This document shows, piece by piece, positions 16,492-24,257 of a stretch of DNA of 64,000 nt. Position 1 is the first letter of the stretch; every line of letters begins with the position of its first letter. The stretch comes from Sulfobacillus sp. (GTDB taxonomy: Bacteria > Bacillota > Sulfobacillia > Sulfobacillales > Sulfobacillaceae), in assembly GCA_027309085.1 (NCBI GenBank), contig DAIDDL010000004.1, forward strand, positions 68,865-132,864. The letters are read 5' to 3'. The notes under the pieces are model-generated. The model ran no database searches. It worked only from the letters and a program-made list of their open reading frames with translations, and was not told the origin of the DNA. The translations under genes and the position numbers were made by a program.

Positions 16492-16512
16492 CAAACGTCA
16501 GGAGGTATAACC

Positions 16513-16788
16513 GTGGCTAATATTAAGTCTGCGAAAAAACGCATCAAGCAAACACAGGTGCGAACGCTCCGCAATAAGATCCGTAAAACGATGGTTCGCA
16601 CGGCGGTGCGTCGGTTTGAGGATGCCTTGAACCGCAATGATATTGAAACAGCACAAACGGCACTTCGGTTTTGCTATGGGCGCCTGGATCGGGCCGCTCA
16701 AAAAGGGGCAATTCACCGCAACACCGCCGCCCGGAAGAAATCCCGGCTGACGCAGCGTTTGAATAAAACCCGATCAGCTTCAGCCTAA
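16513..16788 (+). CDS. rpsT: 30S ribosomal protein S20
   Basis: 91 residues, highly basic, beginning MANIKSAKKRIKQT, the standard S20 start. GTG 16513 is chosen because AGGAGG at 16499-16504 is correctly spaced and this N terminus is invariant in the family. S20 binds 16S rRNA helix 44 and 5' domain. It is a single-gene unit with its own promoter and terminator, convergent with holA. Confidence 0.96.
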   Translation: MANIKSAKKRIKQTQVRTLRNKIRKTMVRTAVRRFEDALNRNDIETAQTALRFCYGRLDRAAQKGAIHRNTAARKKSRLTQRLNKTRSASA

Positions 16789-16792
16789 TAGG

Positions 16793-16820
16793 AAAAACCC
16801 CGCCGGTTCGGGGTTTTTTT
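16793..16820. terminator. Bidirectional terminator between rpsT and holA
   Basis: AAAAACCCCG (16793-16802) pairs with CGGGGTTTTT (16809-16818), six-base loop, T-run on the plus strand and A-run on the 5' side so it works both ways. Confidence 0.9.
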
Positions 16821-16825
16821 CTTAC

Positions 16826-17770
16826 TCACGACCGTCCCAGCAAGGCGAGGTAGCTGACCACCCAGGTTTCGGGATCGCCATACCCTGTTTTCAGCGCCCG
16901 GTCAATAAAAGCCGCCCGCCCTAACAATTTGGACAGGTCTTCTGCGGACCAGTATTGACTGTATTGCCAGAGCTTTTTGGCCGGAAATTCCTTCAGTCCC
17001 TCCTGGCCCGCAAAGTCTTGGAGGGACTGGCCCCTCTGGCGTGCCGCCATGGCCCGGTTGAGCTGAATCAAGTGCCTGACGGCCACGATAAAAATCAGCA
17101 GGGGGGCTTTGCCTTCTTTCAATAGATCCTGCGCCTGTTTGAGCACCTGAGGCCCCTGCCTCTGCGCTAATGGGTCAGTCAGGCGCCACAGCTGGGTATC
17201 ATGGGGCAGCGGGGAGGCGAACTCCCCCACCGCCTGCTCATCCCAAGTCCGGGTAGGGTCATATAGGGCCATCTTGTCCAACTCATAAAGAATTTGCTGC
17301 TCCTCGTGGGTCAGCATCTCCCCCAGCATTTCCACCCCGTCCGCCGTGAGGCGCACCTGCCGCTTTTTGGCCTCCTGCCCCACAAACTTCCGGAACACCG
17401 CTGGAGCCAGCGGTTTCAAGTCAATTTGCCGGTGCGGGCCAAAAATTTTTGAGAGGGCGGCGGAACCCTTCTTATCCCAGATGATCAGCAACGCCTCCGG
17501 GTCAGCATGGCTGAGGTATGACTGCAGGCTGTCTTCCCTTTTCGGCCAGGCTGCATCTTTCGCCACCACAATGCGGCGCTGGCTGAAAAATCCCGTAGTG
17601 CGCAGGGCCAGGTCCAGTTCGCCCCACTGCGCTACGGCCTCCAGCGTCACGTAGCCGTCCGCCCACCCCTCCCCCAAAAACCGCCGCCGCACGCCGTCCA
17701 GCCAGCGCTTGGCCCAAAACTGGCGCTCTCCCACCAGGTAATAGCCAGAGTCCAGCGTGCCCCGCTCCAT
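16826..17770 (-). CDS. holA: DNA polymerase III delta subunit
   Basis: About 314 residues. The delta subunit opens the beta clamp within the clamp loader. GYYLVGERQFWAKRWLDGV matches the family's opening (L-x-GE-x-x-x). The Lys-rich LAPAVFRKFVGQEAKKRQVR and LYELDKMALY, then LLIFIVAVRHLIQL, follow the HolA/YqeN plan. The frame stays open to 18094 and would overlap gerKA, so the start is uncertain. ATG 17770 has GGAGG 11 bases upstream, while ATG 17779 is too close to it. Location next to rpsT agrees with other Firmicutes. Confidence 0.85.
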   Translation of the reverse strand: MERGTLDSGYYLVGERQFWAKRWLDGVRRRFLGEGWADGYVTLEAVAQWGELDLALRTTGFFSQRRIVVAKDAAWPKREDSLQSYLSHADPEALLIIWDKKGSAALSKIFGPHRQIDLKPLAPAVFRKFVGQEAKKRQVRLTADGVEMLGEMLTHEEQQILYELDKMALYDPTRTWDEQAVGEFASPLPHDTQLWRLTDPLAQRQGPQVLKQAQDLLKEGKAPLLIFIVAVRHLIQLNRAMAARQRGQSLQDFAGQEGLKEFPAKKLWQYSQYWSAEDLSKLLGRAAFIDRALKTGYGDPETWVVSYLALLGRS

Positions 17771-17905
17771 GAGGGCCATTCCCTCCAGGATATCCACTAG
17801 CCGCCCCTTCTTCCCGTGCATAAACCCCATCCATAGTGGCCACATTGTACCAGAGAAGCAAAGGCCAAGAAAAGGCCGAGGAACTTTTGTAGGAGGAGCC
17901 CTGCC

Positions 17906-19726
17906 ATGTGGCCATTTTCGACCCGCCAACACACCGGGGATCCTGAGACATCCCAGCGGGAGACGCCTGTAATTCCCAATGCCCTGGATAAGAAACCTCA
18001 ACCCCACTCCCCGGCCGAGACGCTGATGGAGCAGATGGCCACCGCCCAGGAAACTCTGGAAGGCATTGCCGGGACCGACATTGGTCTTCTGCAAGACCTG
18101 ATTACTGAAACCAAGACATTCAGCAAAGAGTTGGACACATTAAGCCGCACAGTCCGCCAGAACGGCAGCACGACGCAGTCCGTGGACATATACAACGGCA
18201 GTGTGGATGACGCCTACAACTTCCTCAAAAATACGGTGGGCCAGTCCCCTGACATCAATATCCGCCGCTTCTTCCTGGGACGGACCCGGCGCATACCGGC
18301 CGTGCTCATATTCAATGACGGTCTGGCGGACAACCAGATGATCGACCAGGACATTATTGTCCTCATGCAGAGCTATGAGGACGCGGAATCGCTGACCACC
18401 CAAGGACCCGCCATCCACCAATATGTCCATGACTCCATCGTCTCCGTGGGACATGCCACAGCCGAGAACAAATGGTCCAAACTGCTGCCGAAAATGCTGG
18501 GGGGCAACACTCTGGTCTTCATCCAAGGGGCCAGCTCGGTATTGGTTCTGGACACGGTCAAATACCCTGCCAGGGCCATTGAGCGCCCGGGCACCGAGCG
18601 TGCGGTCAATGGCCCCCAAGAGTCCTTCAACGAGGTCGTACTAACCCAGATGAACCTGGTGCGGCGGCGCATCAAGAGTCCCCAGCTCCATTTTGACAAG
18701 ATCACCATAGGGACCTTGACCCACACCATGGTCATCGTGGCGCACATCGAAGGGGTGACCAATCCCGAACTGGTTATGGCCGTCAAGCGCCGCCTGCGGG
18801 CGGCGAAAATTGACGGCTTGCAGTACTCCAGCACGCTGGGGGCATTCTTGTCCACGCACCCCCTGTCCCTCTTCCCGCAGGTCCGGTCCAGCGAGCGGGT
18901 CGACGTGGTCGTCCGCGACCTGCTGCAGGGCAAGGTGGCAATTTTAGTGGACAATACCCCTTTTGCGCTGACGGTGCCGTCCACCTTCATGGACTTTTAC
19001 CAAACCACTGATGACTATACCGTCAGCTTCTGGACGGCCGGCATGGAGCGGCTCGTCCGCCTGTTCGGACTTTTTGTGGGGCTGCTGCTGCCCCCTTTTT
19101 ATGTCGCATTTGTCTCCGTAGACCCTAACTTGCTGCCCCTCAAGCTGATTATGACCATTGCCGGCTCACGGGTGGACATCCCCTTCCCGCCCCTTCTGGA
19201 AGTCGTGATCATGTGGGTCATCATTGAAGTGCTGAGAGAAGCGGCGATCCGCCTGCCCAAGGGCCTCTCCACCACTTTGGGGACGGTGGGCGCCATTGTG
19301 GTGGGCACCGCGATTGTCAAGGCCGGCATTGTCGACAGCCTCATGATCATCATCATCACCCTGACCGCCCTCGGGCTCTTCACCTCCCCCGTCTATGAAA
19401 TGGCGACCCCGTGGCGGATTCTCTTCTGGGTTCTGGTATTTGCGTCCTACCTCCTGGGCCTGTACGGCATTGTCCTGGTGATCCTCATGATCCTGACCCA
19501 CCTCGCCACCCTGGAGAATTTTGGAGTGGCTTACCTGTCACCGTTCGGGCCGGCGCGCCTCCGGGACCTAAAGGACACCTGGCTGAAATTTCCGGCATCC
19601 ATGCTCACCAAAAGGCCTACATACCTGCGCACCGTGCACCCCCGAAAGTGGGCCAAACACACCACCCAGCCAATGAAAAGTCCCCAGCTCTACACCACAC
19701 AGCAGGAGAGGCTGGACGATGACTAA
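17906..19726 (+). CDS. gerKA: Spore germination receptor subunit A (GerA/GerKA family)
   Basis: 606 residues. The cytoplasmic N-terminal domain includes YNGSVDDAYNFLKNTVG and RRFFLGRTRRIPAVLIFNDG. The C-terminal half has five or six membrane helices, including LFGLFVGLLLPPFYVAFVSV and RLPKGLSTTLGTVGAIVVG, all typical of GerA. It forms a nutrient-gated channel complex with the B and C subunits in the spore inner membrane. GTAGGAGGAG lies 8 bases before ATG 17906. It overlaps the C-subunit gene by eight bases. Confidence 0.93.
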   Translation: MWPFSTRQHTGDPETSQRETPVIPNALDKKPQPHSPAETLMEQMATAQETLEGIAGTDIGLLQDLITETKTFSKELDTLSRTVRQNGSTTQSVDIYNGSVDDAYNFLKNTVGQSPDINIRRFFLGRTRRIPAVLIFNDGLADNQMIDQDIIVLMQSYEDAESLTTQGPAIHQYVHDSIVSVGHATAENKWSKLLPKMLGGNTLVFIQGASSVLVLDTVKYPARAIERPGTERAVNGPQESFNEVVLTQMNLVRRRIKSPQLHFDKITIGTLTHTMVIVAHIEGVTNPELVMAVKRRLRAAKIDGLQYSSTLGAFLSTHPLSLFPQVRSSERVDVVVRDLLQGKVAILVDNTPFALTVPSTFMDFYQTTDDYTVSFWTAGMERLVRLFGLFVGLLLPPFYVAFVSVDPNLLPLKLIMTIAGSRVDIPFPPLLEVVIMWVIIEVLREAAIRLPKGLSTTLGTVGAIVVGTAIVKAGIVDSLMIIIITLTALGLFTSPVYEMATPWRILFWVLVFASYLLGLYGIVLVILMILTHLATLENFGVAYLSPFGPARLRDLKDTWLKFPASMLTKRPTYLRTVHPRKWAKHTTQPMKSPQLYTTQQERLDDD

Positions 19727-20843
19727 CCCGATGCGCCGCTTTTTCCAGGTTTTGGCTGTCATCGGTCTGCTGCTCAGTCTCTCTGGATGCTGGGGCAACC
19801 GCCCCGTGGACGAGAGGGACATGGTCTTCACGATCGACATGGCAAATGGCTCCCCCAAGGCGCCGCTGAAAATGCTGTTTCAGTTTCCCACACCGGCCGC
19901 CCTGATCGACTATTCGGCGCACAAGGGGCTGTCTTCGAAAAATGCGCCAGTAGCCGACGTCACCGGGTCCGGGCAAACGGTCGCCCAATGTTTTAATCAA
20001 GGGCAGGCACAGGTCGCACGCGACCTGTATCTGGGACAGATCCAGCTGGTGGAAGTGGCCAGCAATTTAAAACCTCAGATCTTCAGCCAGGCTTTGCTGG
20101 CGCTCACGCGCATCGGTACGATGGATATGACCCCATTTGTGTTCGTGACGAAGGATCTGACTACCGCAATGCGCGCTCAAACCCCTCAGGCGCAGTTTCC
20201 CACCCTGTACTATTCGTCCCTATACAGCTGCACTCACTGTGCGACGGACAATCTGGGGGTAAGGCTGTGGCAGTTTGCCGCTGAGGACCAGACCCCGGGA
20301 GTGGACCCCCACTTGCCCTACGTCAGCATTGACCCCGCCGCTCAAACCATCGTCACCGACCGTGTCGGCTTGTACCGCCACCTGCAGTTTGTCACGGCCC
20401 TCTCGCCGCAGCAGACGCAGGATTTTGGACTGTTGAAGGGACTGGCGAATAAAGTGAGCGTCTTCATTCCCCAGGGTCAGATCAGCCTGCGCTCCATTCA
20501 CGGGTCGGCCCATCTGCGAACGGCTGTCGTGCACGGCAAGGTTCAGGCGACATTTCTCCTCAATTTGAGCAGCACCCTGGCCGGCACCGCCACCGTCACC
20601 CACACTCCCGCTGGCAATGCCGCGATAGCCGCCGAAGCCTCCAAAGTTTTGGCTCAAAACTGTCTCCGCTTGCTGAAGTACACCCAAGCGAAAGATGTGG
20701 ATCCCTGGGGCGTTGGGCGCATGCTAGACTGGCAGCACCCGAATACGTTCTTGAAGTTTAGACACTGGCACCAGGAATACCCCAAGGTCACCATGACTGT
20801 TCATGTCAAGCTGCATGTCTACAAACTTGGCAATATCAAATAA
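19719..20843 (+). CDS. gerKC: Spore germination receptor lipoprotein subunit C (GerC family)
   Basis: 374 residues. A signal peptide (FFQVLAVIGLLLSLSGC) ends in the lipobox LSGC, so the mature protein is lipid anchored at Cys ~24. WGNRPVDERDMVFTIDMA is the conserved opening of mature GerC proteins. Later domains follow the family, ending near VKLHVYKLGN. The start lies inside the gerKA stop region, so translation is coupled. It is the middle gene of a gerA-gerC-gerB operon. Confidence 0.9.
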   Translation: MTNPMRRFFQVLAVIGLLLSLSGCWGNRPVDERDMVFTIDMANGSPKAPLKMLFQFPTPAALIDYSAHKGLSSKNAPVADVTGSGQTVAQCFNQGQAQVARDLYLGQIQLVEVASNLKPQIFSQALLALTRIGTMDMTPFVFVTKDLTTAMRAQTPQAQFPTLYYSSLYSCTHCATDNLGVRLWQFAAEDQTPGVDPHLPYVSIDPAAQTIVTDRVGLYRHLQFVTALSPQQTQDFGLLKGLANKVSVFIPQGQISLRSIHGSAHLRTAVVHGKVQATFLLNLSSTLAGTATVTHTPAGNAAIAAEASKVLAQNCLRLLKYTQAKDVDPWGVGRMLDWQHPNTFLKFRHWHQEYPKVTMTVHVKLHVYKLGNIK

Positions 20844-20859
20844 GAGGGAGGAGGTCTCC

Positions 20860-22032
20860 ATGAATAACGCCAGCAAAAGGCTGCCCCGCATTTCGGGACT
20901 CCAGTTCGGCACGATGGTCACTGCAGGCTACATGGCCATGGGCGTCTTTTACTTCCCGCGCGAGCTCGTTACCGCCGCTGGCCGGGACGGCATCTGGGGA
21001 CTGTGGGTGGACGGGTTGGTGACATTTGCCCTGATGGGGCTCAGCTTTAAAATGAGCCGCATGGTGCCGAATGAAACCTTCGGCCAGTTCTCCTCCCAGC
21101 TTCTGTCCAAGCCGGTCGGGGTGGTTTTAGGTCTGGTGACCATCGTTTACCACCTGCTCCTGGCGGTGGTCATGGTGACCCAATTCACTTGGCTGACCAA
21201 CAATGACTTTCTGCCCGACACTCCGGTTTGGGTTATTAAGACCTCTCTGGTGATTGCAAGCTTGTATATGGCGTGGTTTGGGACCGCCACTTTAGCACGC
21301 GTGCTGCAGGCCGGCTATATTCCCATGGTGGCCCTCTCAGTTCTCACTCTCGCCCTGGCGGGGACGCTCATCAGGCACCCCGTGCTGCTGGTGCCCCCCG
21401 TCAACATGCAGGTGATTCCCCTCCTGCAGGGAAGCTACCGGCAATATTTCATTTTTCTCGGATTCGAGGTCAGCATCACCTTGTACCCCTTCATCCGCAA
21501 TGAGGACCGGCGGGTCGGGGAGCGCTATGCCTATGGCGGGCTGGCATTAATGATCGGCATCCTCACTGTGATGTATGAGGTGTGCATGGCCACATTCGGG
21601 CCCGCTTACATCCCTCTGCTGCGCTGGCCCATGGTCACCCTCATGCGCACTGTTGAAATCTCCGGATTCTTTATCGACAAGTGGGGCAGTCTTGTCATCG
21701 TGCTGTGGACGGTGGCGGTATTGGGCTTCATGGCCGTGCGCCTGTGGTGCACGGCCCACGACCTGGCCGGCCTGCTCTTCATCCGCTCAGTAGGCTCCTA
21801 CCGCTACCTGCTGCTGCCCAGCGCAGTGGCCGTGTGGATTGTCGCCATGCTGGTGCCCAACGCCGCTGTCAGCGACTACATGACGGAGCAGTATCTCGTC
21901 CCCACCGGGTTGCTGTATCTGAGCACCATTCCCCTAATAACCATCACGGTGGGACTTATCCGCAAGAAGACCGTCCGCGACCTCCGCGTCGGCACGGAGG
22001 CGCAGTCTACTCCGGGCTCGTCTCTAGAGTAG
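20860..22032 (+). CDS. gerKB: Spore germination receptor subunit B (GerB family)
   Basis: 390 residues, about ten membrane helices, APC-type transporter fold. ISGLQFGTMVTAGYMAMGVF and PRELVTAAGRDGIWGLW are the usual GerB opening. FIFLGFEVSITLYPFIRNED is the conserved mid-section. GerB binds the germinant. ATG 20860 follows GGGAGGAGG. The 3' end overlaps the convergent kinase gene by 26 bases. Confidence 0.92.
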   Translation: MNNASKRLPRISGLQFGTMVTAGYMAMGVFYFPRELVTAAGRDGIWGLWVDGLVTFALMGLSFKMSRMVPNETFGQFSSQLLSKPVGVVLGLVTIVYHLLLAVVMVTQFTWLTNNDFLPDTPVWVIKTSLVIASLYMAWFGTATLARVLQAGYIPMVALSVLTLALAGTLIRHPVLLVPPVNMQVIPLLQGSYRQYFIFLGFEVSITLYPFIRNEDRRVGERYAYGGLALMIGILTVMYEVCMATFGPAYIPLLRWPMVTLMRTVEISGFFIDKWGSLVIVLWTVAVLGFMAVRLWCTAHDLAGLLFIRSVGSYRYLLLPSAVAVWIVAMLVPNAAVSDYMTEQYLVPTGLLYLSTIPLITITVGLIRKKTVRDLRVGTEAQSTPGSSLE

Positions 22033-23305
22033 GCCCGTCAGGATAGGGGAGGGTTATCGCAATTTCCGTGCCGTCCCCCTTCTGCGAGGTGACTTGGACC
22101 ACCCCGCCATGGACCTCCGCGAGTTGCTTGATGATCAGAAGCCCCAGCCCGTGACCCTGCGCTTTGGTAGTGCGCCGCTTGACAAACAGGGTCTCCATCA
22201 CTTCAGATGGCATTCCCGGGCCGTCGTCAGCAATGGTCACGCGCTGGCCGTCGGCACTGCGGCTGACCGCCACGGTAATTACTCCCGGAGCAGTGAAGGC
22301 TTCCGCTGCATTTTTCAAGGCATTGATCAAAATTTGCTCAAACCGGTCGGGATCGGCAAAAATTCTGTCCTGAGCACTCATCAGAGATTTTACTTGCACA
22401 TCGTGCCCGTATTCCCCGCCGGATTGCACCACCGACCATGCCTTCTCGACCAAAGTGGTGAGAGGACACCACTGTTTGTGAAGCTCCGTGCTCCGGGACA
22501 GGGACATGAAATCCGCAGTCAGGCGGGACAGCCGGTCAACTTCCGCCATGGCCCGGTCCAGGTGGGCGCGGGCCGGTCCCGGCGCCAGCTGCATCTGCGC
22601 CAGCTCAATGTATCCGCTCAGAGCGGACAGAGGGTTTCTCACCTCGTGCATCACTGCCGAGACAAACTGCACAGAAATTCTGTCACTCTCAATAATGGGG
22701 GCAGGAACCGCTTCCACCATCACCCACGGGTAGTGGGCATGGATCCGGATTTCAAACCCTTCCCGGGCCAGCGCAAAAAATGTGCGGTGGCCCCGGCGCA
22801 TGGCCACGTGCCAGCGCGGCAGCCACGATACCTGGTCCCAGTTCTGTCCCGCGGTTCCCGGACCCAAGAGACTCTCCGCGACGGCATTGACTAGAATGAA
22901 CCGGCCGTCTTCTGCCACCGCCAGACCGGTTTCCAGAAAGTCTCCAGCCAGCCCGGCCAGATTGTCCGATACCCATAGCAAGTAGCCCTCCACCGTCCCC
23001 CCAAGGGAGCGCACCGGCTGGCTCTCCACGGTCACTTCGGCCCCTGAGGCCAGCTGGACCCGGGGAATCCGGTGGTGTCTATCCTCCCCAAAAACCTGGC
23101 GCAAGAGCTCCCGGCGGGTATCCTTGCGCATCTCCACCCAGCCGGCAAAGCGATTTTTCCACACAATTTCTCGAGTCATGTCCACAAATACCAAGGGCAC
23201 AGGCAGGTTGTTCAGGACCTCCTTGCGCACCAAGAAATCATTCGTCAAATGAATATGGGGCAAGATATGGAACGTATGCGGCACGCTGCAGGCATCTCCT
23301 GTCAT
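22007..23305 (-). CDS. PAS-containing sensor histidine kinase, sporulation-kinase type
   Basis: 432 residues. Two PAS-like regions (NNLPVPLVFVDMTREIVWKN, and a second around ETGLAVAEDGRFILVNAVAE) precede the HisKA box VMHEVRNPLSALSGY with the phospho-accepting His. The N box is LINALKNAAEA, the G1 box DDGPGMP and the G2 box GHGLGL. There are no membrane helices and no adjacent response regulator, which fits a cytoplasmic orphan kinase feeding a Spo0F/Spo0B phosphorelay (spo0B is in this window). The start at 23305 lacks a good ribosome site, so the true start may be slightly downstream. The tail overlaps gerKB. Confidence 0.85.
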   Translation of the reverse strand: MTGDACSVPHTFHILPHIHLTNDFLVRKEVLNNLPVPLVFVDMTREIVWKNRFAGWVEMRKDTRRELLRQVFGEDRHHRIPRVQLASGAEVTVESQPVRSLGGTVEGYLLWVSDNLAGLAGDFLETGLAVAEDGRFILVNAVAESLLGPGTAGQNWDQVSWLPRWHVAMRRGHRTFFALAREGFEIRIHAHYPWVMVEAVPAPIIESDRISVQFVSAVMHEVRNPLSALSGYIELAQMQLAPGPARAHLDRAMAEVDRLSRLTADFMSLSRSTELHKQWCPLTTLVEKAWSVVQSGGEYGHDVQVKSLMSAQDRIFADPDRFEQILINALKNAAEAFTAPGVITVAVSRSADGQRVTIADDGPGMPSEVMETLFVKRRTTKAQGHGLGLLIIKQLAEVHGGVVQVTSQKGDGTEIAITLPYPDGPTLETSPE

Positions 23306-23555
23306 GAAGCATTACAGAGCAATCAAACTGATCGTAATGGTGTTATACGACAAACCTTGCCGAAAATCCTGCCAGGAACAGCAGAATTTTGACGAATAAG
23401 ACCGTAAGCAGGCGATATCCGCCGAGAATGCTTCTCCCTTTGTGTCTTGCGGATGCGGAAGTGCCCAAACACGGAGAAGCCATGCGTCACAATCGCGGAG
23501 GACACCGTCAAGAAATCCCCCACAGTGGGACATACTACCTGCGGAGGTGACGTAT

Positions 23556-23957
23556 ATGCTTATGCGCTGGGATCCGGCGGATGTCGATCATTTCCGGGAC
23601 AATATGTCCCGGGTGTGGAGCCAGGTGCGCGACGACTGGAATTTGGACAACACTAGGCCCCGCACCCACCTGCATCAGATTGAAAATGGCTTCATGGCCG
23701 AATTCGAATTGCCCGGGGTGAATCCCGATCAGGTCAATATTGAGGTGGATGACCAGTCGATCAGTGTCAAAGGGGCCTTTCCCGCCTCACCCTTAGAGCA
23801 GGATAAGCGTGAGGGAGAAGCGTTCCATGCTGTCGTCGGATTCCCCACTGAGGTGGACCCGGAAACGGCCGAAGCCGACTATCACTTTGGGCTGTTGCGA
23901 ATTACTGTATTCAAAGCCACAGGGCGTCGCAAGAGGATCAGCATCAGCGCGCACTGA
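23556..23957 (+). CDS. Hsp20/alpha-crystallin small heat-shock protein
   Basis: 133 residues. The alpha-crystallin domain is visible as MAEFELPGVNPDQVNIEVDD, SISVKG, then FPTEVDPETAEADYHFGLLRITVFK. The family's G-x-L motif reads GLLRI. ATG 23556 has GGAGG 9 bases upstream. It is an ATP-independent holdase for unfolding proteins. It stands alone between the kinase and a shared terminator. Confidence 0.88.
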   Translation: MLMRWDPADVDHFRDNMSRVWSQVRDDWNLDNTRPRTHLHQIENGFMAEFELPGVNPDQVNIEVDDQSISVKGAFPASPLEQDKREGEAFHAVVGFPTEVDPETAEADYHFGLLRITVFKATGRRKRISISAH

Positions 23958-23963
23958 GCACCA

Positions 23964-23998
23964 GATTAAAAGCCCCCAAATGGGGGCTTTTAATCAAT
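23964..23998. terminator. Bidirectional terminator between hsp20 and the leuS operon
   Basis: A 14-bp perfect stem (23964-23977 with 23982-23995), core AAAAGCCCCC/GGGGGCTTTT, four-base loop. A and T runs flank both sides, so it can terminate both convergent units. Confidence 0.9.
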
Positions 23999-24257
23999 CT
24001 TCCGGCGGCCTTCTTTTCCGGCCTGAGAACACTCCAGACACCACGCCAATCAGCGCACCGCCAATAGCGGGCTGCCACACCTGCAAAGGCGCGCCCACCC
24101 ATAAAATGGTGGACAGTTCGGCCACTAAGGCCCCTAAAGCCGCCACCACCATCACCCAAGCCATGGCAATGGGACCAGCCGGTCTCCGCGATCGCCCCAG
24201 CACCGCCCCGACCACGGCTGAGCTGGCGGCAATAATCAGAGCCAAGAGCGTTCTCAA
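23994..24257 (-). CDS. Small Gly/Ala-rich membrane protein downstream of leuS
   Basis: 87 residues with three hydrophobic segments: LLALIIAASSAVVGAVLG, GPIAMAWVMVVAALGALVA and PAIGGALIGVVSGVFSG, and a basic tail. The start overlaps the leuS stop by four bases, so it is translationally coupled. It ends inside the terminator stem. No family recognised; Gly-zipper-like spacing in the last helix is noticeable. Confidence 0.55.
   Translation of the reverse strand: MRTLLALIIAASSAVVGAVLGRSRRPAGPIAMAWVMVVAALGALVAELSTILWVGAPLQVWQPAIGGALIGVVSGVFSGRKRRPPED

Noticed and set aside
17771-18094. N-terminal extension of holA up to 18094
   Set aside because: It would overlap gerKA and its ribosome site, and the extra residues do not resemble HolA.
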